The notes beneath the pieces are model-generated. The model saw only the letters and a program-made list of their open reading frames with translations. It had not been told where the DNA came from and made no database searches. Below, piece after piece: positions 17,138 to 26,434 of a stretch of DNA of 64,000 nucleotides (within the stretch, counting starts at the first letter, position 1; the number at the start of each line of letters is the position of its first letter). This stretch comes from Pseudomonadota bacterium (lineage in GTDB: Bacteria > Pseudomonadota > Gammaproteobacteria > Steroidobacterales > Steroidobacteraceae): positions 1 to 64,000 of the forward strand of contig JABBNZ010000012.1 in the NCBI GenBank assembly GCA_019352035.1. The letters run 5' to 3'. The translations under genes and the position numbers were made by a program.

Positions 17138-20100
17138 TCACCCCGGGAGCGCCTCCATCAGGCGCTCGGCTTCCTGGCGCTGCGTCGTCGAGCCCTCGTG
17201 CATGACCTCCTCGAGAATGTTACGGGCTCCCTCGGGATCTCCCATGTCCATGTACGCACGCGCCAGATCGAGCTTGGTGCCGACCTCGCTCATGGTGACG
17301 GGCTCGAGATCCGGCAGCGCGAGATCGTCCGCGGAAAGCTTCTGAGTCGCCGTGAAGGCGGCATCCGGCACGGTCGCCGTGCCGACATCGAGATCGAGCT
17401 CCGCGCCGTTCGCGCCGTTCGCGCCGTTCGCGCCGTTCGCGCCGTTCGCGCCGTTCGCGCCGTGGCCGTGCTCCGGCTCCGCGGCGCCAAGGTCGTAGTC
17501 GACCGCGGGGGATTCCTCGAGCGCCGCAAGCCGGGAAGTGGCCGCAGTGTCATGACCGTTCGCAGGAGCATCGCCTTCGCTCAGCACCGCTTCGAGCTCG
17601 GTCGCATCGATCTGCCAGGCATTGGTCGTGCCGGTGGGCTCCGGAGAGGCCTCCTCGGTACGTTGGGCCGCCGCCTGCTCGATGATCCGGCGCGAGTGCT
17701 CATCCAGACCCGCGACCATCGTCGGCGTATCCGGTGAGGCTTCGATCGTCTCGCCGAGGTGCTCGGCGGCATCGAATGCTCCGAGATCCAGCCCGAGATC
17801 GTCGATCGCGAGCTCCGCGGTCTGCTCCCCGCCGCTTTGCTTCAGGGCGCTCTCGACCTTCTGACGAATGGTCGGATGCTCGGACATATACAGCGCCGGC
17901 TGCTCGACGGTGGGGCCCTCGATTTCGGTCCCGAACTGAACGTCGTCCGTCCCTGGCAGAGTCGCCGTCATTTCCCGGGTGGAGCCGGTCGCGTTATCCG
18001 CGAAATGCGTATCGAGCAGTGCGATGTTCCGATCGGTGGCGGTACCCGGCGACTCCGCGGTCGCCGCCGAGTCGCCCTCGCCGAGGGCCGACCCGATGTC
18101 GAGATCGAGCCCCTGCGCATGCTGGCCGGTGTGTCCCGAGGCGATGTCGAAGTCGAGCGCGTCGAACCCGCCCTGGCCGTCGGCCAGGTCGAGATCGACC
18201 CCGGCCGCGGCCGCGCCGCTCACCGCGGCGCCGCCCTCGAACAGCGGATCCTCCGGCGCGAGCTGCTTGCCCATGATCACGATCTTTTCCCACTCGCCCG
18301 GCGCCGCCTCGGCGCGGGTGGTGGCCAGCTCGTGCGCGGTCTGCAGGAACTGCTCCTTGTTGCCCCAGACGAAGAAGACTTCGAGGAGCTTGAGCTTCAG
18401 GTCCCGCCGCTCGGGCTCACGCCCGATCGCGATGCGGATGAGATCCGCGGCCTGATCGTACAGGCCGTAGGCCATGTGGAAGTCGGCCTCGGCGAGGGGA
18501 TCTCCCTGATCCAGGTGGACCGCCGTCTCGCTGCTGATCGTCGTGTCGGACGTGCTGACATGCCTGGGCTCGGCCGCGGCGGCTTCGGGAATCCTGGGCC
18601 GCTCATGCGTGCCGCTCTCCTCGACCACGAAAGCATCGTCCTGCGCCGCGATGATCGGGCGCATCGAGGCGGTGTCCGCCGTCGACGGCTCCAGTTTCGT
18701 GTAAGGAGACGGAGTGGCTCCCGCGGCGGCCAGTCGACCGAGCGAATCGTCGAGCTCGGACTGCCGGCGCGAGCGCCAGGCGCGCAGGCCCAGGTATCCG
18801 AGCAGCGCCAGGCCCAGCAGTGCGAGCTCCCACCAGTAGGTCGCCAGCGTGCCGAGAATCGAGGGGCTCGCGGACGGCTCGGCGGCACGGGCGGGCTTCG
18901 CGGAAGCATGAGGCGCCATGTGCGGCGCGGCTACCGGCGCAGGCACAGGCGCAGCGCTCGGTGCCGGTGCCGGAGGCGATGCCGCGGCGGCCGGCGGCGG
19001 AGCGGTTTGCGCAGGCGGCGTGGCGCCGGCCGGCGTGCTGGCCGCGATCGAGCTCGCGGCTGCCGGCGGCGCAGGCTTGCCGGCGAGCTGAGCCTGCATG
19101 CTGGCCAGCTGAGCGTCCTTCATCTGCAGCAGACGATGCTCTTGGGCGAGCTGCGTCTGCAGACCCTGGACCTGCGCCTGCAATGCCTTCACCTGTCCCG
19201 CGGACGCTCCTGCGCTGGCGGCCGAGCCGGAGGCTCCCGCCCCGCCCGGCGGTGCGACCAGCCGGAGTCTTCCGGGGCCGCTCGCCGCGCTGGCGGTCTG
19301 CTGCGCGGCACCGTGCCAGGCTGCGTACTGCCGGCGAATCTCCGCCGTTGCGGCCGCGGGTGAGATGGCTGCTGCCGCCGCCCGATCGGGAATGCGCAGC
19401 ACGGCGCCCGAGCGCAGCAGGTTCATGTTGTGATCGAAGGCGTCCGGGTTGGCCCGGTAGATGGCGACCATCCAGCCGTGGGTGAGGCCGGAGCTCACTC
19501 CGGCGCCGCTCATCCGGTCGGCGATGCCCGAGAGCGTCTCACCGCGGCTCACGACGAGTGAGTGCGGCGTGCCGGGGGCGGCGGCCGGTGCGGAGGAGGA
19601 AGCCCCGGCGCCGGCAGCGGACTGCTCGGAGAGCGGTGCAGCCGGAGCCGGAGCCGGGGCTGGAGCCGCGGGAGCCTGAGAGCGCGCAATCCGGCCCGCG
19701 CGCCGGGCGGTGCCGGTGACAGCCGGCGTGAGCGGCTGAGCGGCGGCCTGAGACTGGTGCGGCACGTACATCGGCGGGTTGAGGAGCACCGTGTACTCGC
19801 GGTACAGATGTCCGCGATCCCAGTTTGCCTCCACGATCAGGGTCACCACCGGATCGGTGACGGGCTGATCCGACGAGAGCTCCACCACTTCCCTGCCGTC
19901 GGCGCGGGGCACGACTTTCAGGTGCACGCCGCTGAGGAACTGCGGCCAGCTGAGGCCGTAGCGCGCGAAAGTATCCTGCGAGGCCAGCTTGACCTGCAGG
20001 CTCTGCAGGGCGCCTGGCGTGGCGTCGAGCAGCCCGATCTGCGCCTTGAGGGGCTGACCGAGGGGTGAGAGGAGACGGATGTCTCCGAGGCCGAGGGCAA

Positions 20101-20161
20101 ACGCCGCTGAGGGTACGACCAGCAGCAATGCCACCGCCCGGCTTGAGCGTTTGGCGACCAT
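17138..20161 (-). CDS. fimV: FimV-like polar peptidoglycan-binding protein
   Basis: A 1007-residue single-pass protein of type IV pilus/polarity function. Signal peptide 1-22, then the FimV N-terminal domain (GDIRLLSPLGQPLKAQI), a LysM domain around 205-260, a coiled coil near 320-360, a TM segment (WWELALLGLALLGYLGL), an acidic cytoplasmic region, and the conserved C-terminal FimV domain (TKLDLARAYMDMGDPEGARNIL). In Pseudomonas FimV supports pilus assembly and twitching; the FimX-like gene at 27.5 kb is in keeping with this. A run of Asn-Gly-Ala repeats near residues 900-920 is unusual. It is last before truA in the block and opens next to a 390-bp AT-richer gap. Confidence 0.93.
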   Translation of the reverse strand: MVAKRSSRAVALLLVVPSAAFALGLGDIRLLSPLGQPLKAQIGLLDATPGALQSLQVKLASQDTFARYGLSWPQFLSGVHLKVVPRADGREVVELSSDQPVTDPVVTLIVEANWDRGHLYREYTVLLNPPMYVPHQSQAAAQPLTPAVTGTARRAGRIARSQAPAAPAPAPAPAAPLSEQSAAGAGASSSAPAAAPGTPHSLVVSRGETLSGIADRMSGAGVSSGLTHGWMVAIYRANPDAFDHNMNLLRSGAVLRIPDRAAAAAISPAAATAEIRRQYAAWHGAAQQTASAASGPGRLRLVAPPGGAGASGSAASAGASAGQVKALQAQVQGLQTQLAQEHRLLQMKDAQLASMQAQLAGKPAPPAAASSIAASTPAGATPPAQTAPPPAAAASPPAPAPSAAPVPAPVAAPHMAPHASAKPARAAEPSASPSILGTLATYWWELALLGLALLGYLGLRAWRSRRQSELDDSLGRLAAAGATPSPYTKLEPSTADTASMRPIIAAQDDAFVVEESGTHERPRIPEAAAAEPRHVSTSDTTISSETAVHLDQGDPLAEADFHMAYGLYDQAADLIRIAIGREPERRDLKLKLLEVFFVWGNKEQFLQTAHELATTRAEAAPGEWEKIVIMGKQLAPEDPLFEGGAAVSGAAAAGVDLDLADGQGGFDALDFDIASGHTGQHAQGLDLDIGSALGEGDSAATAESPGTATDRNIALLDTHFADNATGSTREMTATLPGTDDVQFGTEIEGPTVEQPALYMSEHPTIRQKVESALKQSGGEQTAELAIDDLGLDLGAFDAAEHLGETIEASPDTPTMVAGLDEHSRRIIEQAAAQRTEEASPEPTGTTNAWQIDATELEAVLSEGDAPANGHDTAATSRLAALEESPAVDYDLGAAEPEHGHGANGANGANGANGANGANGAELDLDVGTATVPDAAFTATQKLSADDLALPDLEPVTMSEVGTKLDLARAYMDMGDPEGARNILEEVMHEGSTTQRQEAERLMEALPG
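17403..17464. repeat. 9-bp tandem repeat inside fimV
   Basis: Six perfect units of GCGCCGTTC and a partial seventh, encoding (Asn-Gly-Ala)n in the cytoplasmic region of FimV. The unit keeps frame, so strains may differ in copy number. Confidence 0.9.
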
Positions 20162-20551
20162 TTACGACACCCCGGAAGGTATCAAAGAGTTGAATAGATA
20201 GCTAAAACAAAGGGATGGCTGCACCTTGGCAGTCTCATCCCATCGCGGCGGCAATATAACTTAATTGGGCGGAAAGCCAAAGCGACCGCAGCACGGAATG
20301 ATTGAAGAGGCAATCGTGACCCATAAGTACGTTAAGTCCTATTGTCGGTGGCGGGATATTTGCGCACCGGCAAGACATAAACTGTGTCGTATTTCTAATA
20401 CTGGCTCGGAAGTCGCCCGCGATGGTTGCTCGGCACGATCCTCTCCCGAGCCCTCCTGGCCGGCTTCGCCGTTAAAAAACCGCTCCGGCGATTTTGCCGA
20501 GCAGCCCGCCCACGCCCTGCGATCCCGCGGCCCAGGGCCGGCCGGCCCCCC
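20162..20551. other. Intergenic region between fimV and aroC, no gene found
   Basis: 390 bp that are clearly more AT-rich than their surroundings in the half next to fimV (20162-20400). Both flanking genes are on the minus strand, so it holds the aroC terminator and the fimV promoter/leader. The only ORF in the track here (20265-20630) is short, and its part beyond 20552 overlaps aroC in antisense; I see no coding evidence. A small RNA is possible but unsupported. Confidence 0.5.
20474..20502 (-). terminator. Rho-independent terminator of aroC
   Basis: Read on the minus strand, GCTCGGC-AAAATC-GCC-G-GAGC forms a 7-bp stem with one bulge, followed two bases later by six Ts. It lies 50 bp after the aroC stop, the right place and orientation. 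Confidence 0.7.
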
Positions 20552-21658
20552 TCAATCAATTGCTCTCGGGCGGGTGATGTCGGGGGTGTTGGAGCGGACA
20601 TCGGCGTTCTGGGCCCGGTGGCGCAGGTAGTGGTCGACCAGCACGACCGCGAGCATGGCCTCGGCGATGGGCGTGGCCCGCAGGCCCACACAAGGGTCGT
20701 GGCGGCCGGTGGTGACGATCTGCACCGGCTGGCCGGCGGCATCCACCGTCCGCCCCGGCACCTGGATGCTGGAGGTGGGCTTCAGGGTGAGGTGGGCCAC
20801 GATGTCCTGACCGGAGGAGATCCCGCCCAGAATCCCGCCCGCGTGATTGCTGGCGAATCCCTCGGGCGTGAGCTCGTCGCGATGCTCGCTGCCGCGCTGC
20901 GCGACCGCGGCCGTACCGGCGCCGATCTCCACCGCCTTGACGGCATTGATGCCCATGAGCGCCGCGGCGATATCGGCATCCAGCCGTCCGAATACCGGCT
21001 CGCCGAGGCCGGGCGGCACGCCGGTCGCGATCACGGTCACCCGCGCGCCGATCGAGTCCCCCTCCGAGCGCAGCTTCCAGATGAGCGCCTCCAGCTCCTG
21101 CACCCGCGCCGGGTCGGGACAGAAGAAGGGATTCTCGTAGGCGAAGGACGGCTCGCGGGCCTCGAGGGTCAGCGCGCCGACCTGGCTCAAGTATCCGTAG
21201 ATACTGACGCCCAGCCGCGCCGCCAGATATTTGCGCGCGATGGCGCCCGCCGCGACACGCATCACCGTCTCGCGCGCGGATGAGCGGCCGCCGCCGCGGT
21301 AGTCGCGCCGGCCGTACTTCTGTTGATAGGTGTAATCGGCGTGACCCGGCCGGAAGCGATCCTTGATCTTCTCGTAGTCGCGCGAGCGGGCATCGGTATT
21401 CTCGATGAGCAGCCCGATCGGCGTGCCGGTGGTGTGCCCTTCGAATACGCCCGAGAGAATGCGGACCTGGTCGGCCTCGCGGCGCTGGCTGACGAACTTC
21501 GAGGTGCCGGTGCGGCGGCGGTCGACATCCTTCTGAATGTCCTCCTCCGACAGCGGCAGGCCCGGCGGACAGCCGTCGACGATGCAGCCGAGCGCCGGAC
21601 CGTGGCTCTCGCCGAAGGTCGTCACCGTGAAGAGCCTGCCGATGGTGTTGCCTGACAT
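20552..21658 (-). CDS. aroC: Chorismate synthase
   Basis: A 368-residue FMN-dependent enzyme making chorismate from EPSP, the last shared step of aromatic synthesis. Start [10 protein letters not shown] at 21656-21658 is the family's usual beginning; the ORF track runs on upstream into prmB. Signatures [30 protein letters not shown] and [17 protein letters not shown] are intact. prmB is 8 bp upstream; prmB-aroC adjacency is common in Gammaproteobacteria. Confidence 0.97.
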   Translation of the reverse strand: MSGNTIGRLFTVTTFGESHGPALGCIVDGCPPGLPLSEEDIQKDVDRRRTGTSKFVSQRREADQVRILSGVFEGHTTGTPIGLLIENTDARSRDYEKIKDRFRPGHADYTYQQKYGRRDYRGGGRSSARETVMRVAAGAIARKYLAARLGVSIYGYLSQVGALTLEAREPSFAYENPFFCPDPARVQELEALIWKLRSEGDSIGARVTVIATGVPPGLGEPVFGRLDADIAAALMGINAVKAVEIGAGTAAVAQRGSEHRDELTPEGFASNHAGGILGGISSGQDIVAHLTLKPTSSIQVPGRTVDAAGQPVQIVTTGRHDPCVGLRATPIAEAMLAVVLVDHYLRHRAQNADVRSNTPDITRPRAID

Positions 21659-21666
21659 GCCGTGAA

Positions 21667-22560
21667 CTACCCGCCCACTTGGTCGGCGGTGAGGAGAAAG
21701 ACCCCGCCGCCGCCGCGCTCGAACTCCAGCCAGAGAAAGGGAAGCCGCTTGAACGCCCGGCGCACGGCCGCCTCGGTGTTGCCGACCTCGACGATCAGCA
21801 GCCCGCCCGGCCGCAGATGACTGCCCGCCTCCCGCAGAATCACCCGGACGGAGTCCAGACCGTCGCGGCCCGCTGCCAGCGCGAGCGGCGGCTCGTGACG
21901 ATACTCCGGCGGCAGACCTGACATCTCCCGCCGCCCCACGTAGGGCGGATTGGCGACGATGATATCGTAGCGCTCGCCGCGCAGGGCGCTGAAGTGGTCG
22001 GATCGAAGGAGCCGCACGCGTTTCCCGACACGGTGGCGGCGAACGTTGATGGCCGCGACTTCCAGCGCCTCGCCCGAGATGTCCACCGCATCGACGCGGG
22101 CCCGCGGCAGCGCCTTCGCGCAGGCGATCGCGATGCAACCGGAGCCGGTGCCGACATCGAGAATGCGCCCCACCCGGGACGGATCGATCCACGGAGCAAA
22201 TTGCCGCTCGATGAGCTCCGCGATCGGGGAGCGCGGGATGAGCGCCCGTGGATCGACGTGAAACGCCAATCCCGCGAACCATGTCTCGCCGGTGAGATAG
22301 ACCGCCGGAATCCGCTCCTCGATGCGACGCCTGATGAGCTCATCCACGCTGCGCACGCCGCGGGGGCCGACGCGCCGCGAATACACCGCCGGATCGCCGG
22401 TTTGGGGCAGGCCCAGGGCGTGCAGCACCAGGGCCGCGGAATCGTCCCGGGCGTTGTCGGTCCCGTGGCCGAAGAAGACGCCGGCGCGACGCAAGCGGCG
22501 GGCGCAGCGGTCGATCAGGCCGAGAACGGTGGGCAAGCCGGTACCCTTCAGCGAGGACAC
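21667..22560 (-). CDS. prmB: Ribosomal protein L3 N5-glutamine methyltransferase
   Basis: About 297 residues; a SAM-dependent Rossmann methyltransferase with motif [14 protein letters not shown] and the glutamine-binding [10 protein letters not shown]. The pairing with aroC and the tail favour PrmB over PrmC (which sits with prfA). The ORF start, GTG 22558-22560, lies in the palindrome of a dispersed repeat, so MSSLKGTG is repeat-encoded; TTG 22537-22539 just inside is an alternative start. Start confidence is therefore low while the function is secure. Confidence 0.92.
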   Translation of the reverse strand: MSSLKGTGLPTVLGLIDRCARRLRRAGVFFGHGTDNARDDSAALVLHALGLPQTGDPAVYSRRVGPRGVRSVDELIRRRIEERIPAVYLTGETWFAGLAFHVDPRALIPRSPIAELIERQFAPWIDPSRVGRILDVGTGSGCIAIACAKALPRARVDAVDISGEALEVAAINVRRHRVGKRVRLLRSDHFSALRGERYDIIVANPPYVGRREMSGLPPEYRHEPPLALAAGRDGLDSVRVILREAGSHLRPGGLLIVEVGNTEAAVRRAFKRLPFLWLEFERGGGGVFLLTADQVGG

Positions 22561-22670
22561 TTAACGTGTCCCCGCTCCGGCGAGCGCCCGCGCACGATGC
22601 CCGGGCCGGGGGCCCCGCCGCTCAGGACGGCCAGTGGCACGGCCCCCTCAACGGCCAGTGGCACGGCCCC
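22545..22670 (+). repeat. Dispersed repeat, family B copy 1
   Basis: Begins CCTTCAGCGAGGACACTTAAC and contains the hairpin GGACAC-TTAAC-GTGTCC (22554-22570), then GCTCCGGCGAGCGCCCGCGCACG, and ends with two direct units of GGCCAGTGGCACGGCCCC (22629-22646 and 22653-22670). The same order of blocks occurs at 39998-40137. It separates prmB from the SCO1 gene (divergent) and overlaps the prmB 5' end. Confidence 0.85.
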
Positions 22671-22704
22671 GCCTCTCTTGGCGCGGGAGCGGATTTTTGC
22701 GGTG

Positions 22705-22713
22705 TGGGATAAT
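22705..22713 (+). promoter_or_regulatory. Possible extended -10 giving a leaderless SCO1 mRNA
   Basis: TGGGATAAT matches an extended -10. The predicted transcription start, about 7 bases downstream, coincides with the A of the ATG at 22720, and there is no ribosome-binding site before that ATG, so the message could be leaderless. Confidence 0.3.
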
Positions 22714-22719
22714 CTGCTC

Positions 22720-23340
22720 ATGACTGCTCGACTCTTCTGGATCCTCGTCGGCCTCGGCGCCCTCTGCGCCGCGCTCGCCGGCTTTCTGCTGGCCGCCGAA
22801 GTTGACAGCTCCGCGCCGGTGCTGGCAAGCGGCACGTGGCTGCAGGAGGCCAGACCCATTGCCGACTTCCACCTGATCGACAGCCGGGGACGGCCCTTCA
22901 GCCGCGCGAACCTTCGCGGCCATCCGACCCTGATGTACTTCGGGTTCACCCACTGCCCGGACGAGTGTCCGGACACGCTGGCGGCGCTCGCGCGAGTCCG
23001 GAAGCAGGCCCGCGTGCCGGGCCTGCGGGTGCTCTTCGTCACGATGGACCCGCGGCGCGACACGCCCCCGGTGCTCGCCGCGTATCTGCGGCAATTCGAT
23101 TCGAGCTTCGTCGGTCTCACCGGCACTTCCGCCCAGCTCCATCGCCTCGCGGCCAGCCTCGGCATCGCCTTCGATCGCATCGAGCTGCCGGGGGGCGGAT
23201 ATGATTTCAACCACACCCTGGCGATACTGGTGCTCAATTCCCGAGGCCGCGAGGCCGCAGTGTTCACACCGCCCTTCCACGCGCGGCAGCTCGCGCGATC
23301 ACTGCATCGCGTAGCGCCGCAACTGCGCGCCGCGGCGTAG
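22720..23340 (+). CDS. SCO1/SenC/PrrC family copper-binding protein
   Basis: 206 residues: N-terminal membrane anchor (about 5-25), then a thioredoxin-fold domain with the copper ligands C79-PDE-C83 and H165 (YDFNHT). SCO proteins deliver copper to the CuA site of cytochrome c oxidase or act as thiol reductases in the periplasm. ATG 22720 begins the anchor; the track ORF starts much earlier through prmB antisense. psd follows 9 bp downstream. Confidence 0.93.
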   Translation: MTARLFWILVGLGALCAALAGFLLAAEVDSSAPVLASGTWLQEARPIADFHLIDSRGRPFSRANLRGHPTLMYFGFTHCPDECPDTLAALARVRKQARVPGLRVLFVTMDPRRDTPPVLAAYLRQFDSSFVGLTGTSAQLHRLAASLGIAFDRIELPGGGYDFNHTLAILVLNSRGREAAVFTPPFHARQLARSLHRVAPQLRAAA

Positions 23341-23349
23341 ACGCCATAT

Positions 23350-24249
23350 ATGGATGCCTCAACCGTGCCGACGGACTCTCCAACGCTGCGCGCGCGCCTC
23401 TTCGTCGCGATGCAGTATCTGCTGCCGCAGCACTTCCTGTCCCGGCAGGTCCATCGGTTGGCCCGCTCGCGCATGAAGCCGGTCAAAAATGCCCTGATCG
23501 GCTCGTTCATGCGGCACTTCCGCCCCGACATGAGCGATGCGGCGGATCCGGAGCCGCGCGACTACCCCAGCTTCAACGCCTTCTTCACGCGCAGCCTGCG
23601 CCCGGGCGCCCGTCCGATCGATCCCGATCCCGCCGCGCTGGTCTCGCCCGTCGACGGGACCGTGAGTCAGATCGGGCGGCTCGAGGGCCAGGCGATCCTG
23701 CAGGCGAAAGGCCACCGCTATGGCGTCGAGGCGCTGCTCGGCGGCGCCTCCGGTTGGGCGGAGCGCTTCGCCGGCGGCTCCTTCGCGACACTCTATCTGG
23801 CGCCCTACAACTATCACCGCATCCACATGCCGGCGGCGGGCGCCCTGCGCGGCGCGTGGTTCGTCCCCGGCAAGCTCTTCAGCGTCAATACGGTGACCGC
23901 GGCAGCCGTGCCGGGGCTCTTCGCCCGCAACGAGCGGGTCGTGTGCGCGTTCGAGGAGGGACCGCTCGCCTTCGCCCTCGCGCTGGTCGGGGCGCTCTTC
24001 GTCGGCAGTATCGCCACCGTGTGGCATGGTGAGGTGACGCCTTGCAGCCCGCGCCGCGCGGCCGAACTGCCGGTCGACACCGGCCGGGCGCCGCGGCGGC
24101 TCGAGCGGGGCGCGGAGCTCGGCCGATTCAACATGGGCTCCACCGTCATCCTGCTGCTGCCGCCGGGAACGGCCGAGTGGCTGGCGCAGCTGCAGCCGGG
24201 CTCGCCCGTGCGCGTCGGCCAGACCCTCGCCCGGCTTCGCTCGCCGTGA
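23350..24249 (+). CDS. psd: Phosphatidylserine decarboxylase proenzyme
   Basis: A 299-residue PSD-B-type proenzyme that makes phosphatidylethanolamine at the inner membrane. The self-cleavage motif is present as MGST near the C-terminus (FNMGSTVIL); cleavage before Ser yields the pyruvoyl alpha chain. Other marks: SPVDGTVSQIG and YLAPYNYHRIHMP. The stop overlaps the epmA start (GTGA); psd-epmA adjacency matches E. coli (psd near genX). Confidence 0.97.
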   Translation: MDASTVPTDSPTLRARLFVAMQYLLPQHFLSRQVHRLARSRMKPVKNALIGSFMRHFRPDMSDAADPEPRDYPSFNAFFTRSLRPGARPIDPDPAALVSPVDGTVSQIGRLEGQAILQAKGHRYGVEALLGGASGWAERFAGGSFATLYLAPYNYHRIHMPAAGALRGAWFVPGKLFSVNTVTAAAVPGLFARNERVVCAFEEGPLAFALALVGALFVGSIATVWHGEVTPCSPRRAAELPVDTGRAPRRLERGAELGRFNMGSTVILLLPPGTAEWLAQLQPGSPVRVGQTLARLRSP

Positions 24250-25268
24250 GCCTCTCATCCGGGACGATTGTGGAAGGCGGCGGGGACTGCGCGGATTGGC
24301 GGCCGACCGCCTCGCGGGAGATGTTGGCGATGCGCGCCGCACTGCTCGCCCGTGCGCGCGCCTTCTTCGCTGCCCGCGGTGTGTTGGAGGTGGACACGCC
24401 CATCGTGGTCAATGCCCCGGTGACCGACGTGCACCTGCACTCCGCGCGGGTGACGCTCGAGCCGGCGGACCCCGAGGCGGGCCGATGCCGGCCTTTCTTT
24501 CTTCATACCTCGCCGGAGTACGCCATGAAGCGCCTGCTCGCCGCGGGGGTGGGCGACATCTATCAGATCTGCCATGTCGTGCGCGCGCTCGAGCGCGGCC
24601 GGCTGCATAACGCCGAGTTCACGCTCATCGAGTGGTATCGCGTGGGGCATACGCTCGATGCGCTCATGCGCGAGGTCGAGGCATTGGTGCGCGAGCTGCT
24701 GGGCGCCCCGGCGGCCTCACGGGCCTGCGCACGGGTGAGCTATCGCGAGACATTCCTGCGTGAGCTCGCCCTCGATCCGTTCACGGCGCCGCTCGGTGAG
24801 CTGGCCGGGCACGCGCGCCGGGCCGGGTTCGACCCCGCGGCCTCCTGCGGGCGGGATGAGCTCCTCGAGCTGCTCATGGGCACGGTCGTCGGGCCGCGGC
24901 TGGGCCACGACGGCCTCACCTTCGTGCACGGCTATCCCGCGGCCCAGGCGGCGCTCGCCCGCCTCGACCCGCAAGACCCGCGCGCCGCGCAGCGCTTCGA
25001 GCTCTACTGCGACGGCATCGAGCTTGCCAACGGATTTAACGAGCTGACGGCGGCGCACGAGCAAAGAGGCCGCTTCGAGCGGGACATCGAGGAGCGCCGC
25101 CGGCTCGGACTGCCGCAGACCCCTGTCGATGAGCGCCTGCTCGCGGCTCTGGAGGCCGGCATGCCGGACTGCTGCGGTGTCGCGCTGGGATTCGACCGTA
25201 CGTTGATGTTGGCCGCGGGTGCCGCGTGCATCGATGCGGTCCTGCCCTTTCCCATCGAGAGAGCCTGA
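24246..25268 (+). CDS. epmA: EF-P lysine-34 ligase (GenX/PoxA)
   Basis: A 340-residue LysRS-like catalytic core without the tRNA anticodon-binding domain, as expected for EpmA, which attaches beta-lysine to EF-P. Class II motifs: motif 2 region FTLIEWYRVG preceded by YQICHVVRALERG, and motif 3 GVALGFDRTLML. GTG 24246 overlaps the psd stop. The substrate EF-P and the aminomutase EpmB are 0.5-1.2 kb away, making a complete modification module. Confidence 0.95.
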   Translation: MSLSSGTIVEGGGDCADWRPTASREMLAMRAALLARARAFFAARGVLEVDTPIVVNAPVTDVHLHSARVTLEPADPEAGRCRPFFLHTSPEYAMKRLLAAGVGDIYQICHVVRALERGRLHNAEFTLIEWYRVGHTLDALMREVEALVRELLGAPAASRACARVSYRETFLRELALDPFTAPLGELAGHARRAGFDPAASCGRDELLELLMGTVVGPRLGHDGLTFVHGYPAAQAALARLDPQDPRAAQRFELYCDGIELANGFNELTAAHEQRGRFERDIEERRRLGLPQTPVDERLLAALEAGMPDCCGVALGFDRTLMLAAGAACIDAVLPFPIERA

Positions 25269-25279
25269 TCGGACTTCCC

Positions 25280-25774
25280 ATGACCTATACCGGCGAGCCA
25301 TACGATTTCAACGACAAGCGGGCCGGCTACGAGCAGCTCGCGGGACAGCTCGAGGGGCTCCTCGCGGGCGAGAGCGACCCCATCGCCAACGCCGCCAACA
25401 CGGCCGCCCTCATCTTCGATGTGCTGCCGGAGGTGAGCTGGGCCGGCTTTTACTTCATGCGCGCCGGTGAGCTGGTCGTCGGGCCCTTCCAGGGCAAGCC
25501 CGCGTGCGTGCGCATCGCGGTCGGCCGCGGAGTCTGCGGAACGGCCGCCGCACGACGGACGACGATCATCGTCCCGGACGTGGATGCCTTCCCCGGACAC
25601 ATCGCCTGCGATTCGACATCGCGGTCGGAGGTGGTGGTGCCGTTGATTGCGGCGGACCGTGTCGTCGGCGTTCTCGACCTCGACAGCGCGAGGCGGGCGC
25701 GGTTCGATGAGACCGATGCGCGCGGGCTGGAGCGGCTGGCCGCACTCTTCCTGCAGGCCAGCCCTATGGTCTGA
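25280..25774 (+). CDS. msrC: Free methionine-(R)-sulfoxide reductase (GAF domain)
   Basis: A 164-residue single GAF-domain protein of the YebR/fRMsr family, which reduces free Met-R-sulfoxide in the cytosol. All three redox cysteines are present: C76 (PACVRI), C86 (GVCGTA) and C110 (IACDSTSRSE). ATG 25280 is preferred to the upstream track start inside epmA. It lies 11 bp after epmA and is convergent with efp. Confidence 0.9.
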   Translation: MTYTGEPYDFNDKRAGYEQLAGQLEGLLAGESDPIANAANTAALIFDVLPEVSWAGFYFMRAGELVVGPFQGKPACVRIAVGRGVCGTAAARRTTIIVPDVDAFPGHIACDSTSRSEVVVPLIAADRVVGVLDLDSARRARFDETDARGLERLAALFLQASPMV

Positions 25775-25775
25775 A

Positions 25776-25806
25776 GCGCTGGATCCGGGCATCCCGCCCG
25801 GCATTC
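25776..25806. terminator. Solo family A hairpin 2 between msrC and efp
   Basis: GCGCTGGATCCGGGC is shared with family A repeats; CCGGGC-ATCCC-GCCCGG (25785-25801) is a perfect 6-bp stem. It fills nearly all of the 36-bp gap between the convergent ends of msrC and efp, suggesting a two-way terminator. Confidence 0.55.
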
Positions 25807-25810
25807 CCGC

Positions 25811-26380
25811 TCAGGATTTCGCGCGCGAGACGTACTGGCCGGTGCGCGTGTCGATGCGGATGACCTCACCCTCGTCGAGGAAGAGAGGAACCCGCACCAC
25901 CGCGCCGGTCTCGAGCTTGGCCGGCTTCTGGCCGCCCGTGGCCGTATCGCCCCGCAAGCCCGGATCGGTCTCCACGATCTTGAGCTCCACGTGGGCCGGA
26001 GGGCTCACCACCAGCGGCTCGTTGTTCCAGAGGGTGACGATGCAGACCAGGCCGTCCTTCAGCCACTGCGCATTGTCGCCGACGGCCGCCTTGCCGGCCG
26101 TGTACTGCTCGAAGTTGTCCGGCACCATGAAGTGGAAGAAATCCCCATCCTGGTAGAGGTACTGCATTTCCGTGTCGACCACGTCAGCAGCCTCCAGCGA
26201 GTCCCCGGACTTGAAAGTGCGCTCGATGGTGCGGCCGGTCTTGAGATTGCGGATCTTGATGCGGTTGAACGCCTGGCCCTTGCCCGGCTTGACGAACTCG
26301 TTCTCGACCACGGAGTACGGGTCGCCTTCGAGCAGGACTTTGAGACCCGAGCGGATCTCGCTGGTGGTGTAGCTGGCCAT
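25811..26380 (-). CDS. efp: Elongation factor P
   Basis: A 189-residue three-domain factor that rescues ribosomes stalled at polyproline. The beta-lysylated residue is at the expected place: K34 in the tip loop VKPGKGQAF, counted from [10 protein letters not shown]. The end [14 protein letters not shown] is typical. ATG at 26378-26380; the 1.5-kb track ORF is an upstream read-through antisense to epmB. It is divergent from epmB with 54 bp between the starts. Confidence 0.98.
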   Translation of the reverse strand: MASYTTSEIRSGLKVLLEGDPYSVVENEFVKPGKGQAFNRIKIRNLKTGRTIERTFKSGDSLEAADVVDTEMQYLYQDGDFFHFMVPDNFEQYTAGKAAVGDNAQWLKDGLVCIVTLWNNEPLVVSPPAHVELKIVETDPGLRGDTATGGQKPAKLETGAVVRVPLFLDEGEVIRIDTRTGQYVSRAKS

Positions 26381-26434
26381 TTCTTTCTCGCGGCTGTGGC
26401 GGCAGAATGCGACGCCCATCCAAAATGGCCGCGT

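Noticed and set aside
17759-19363. 534-codon plus-strand ORF opposite fimV
   Set aside because: Arg-rich antisense product without domains; fimV on the minus strand is complete.
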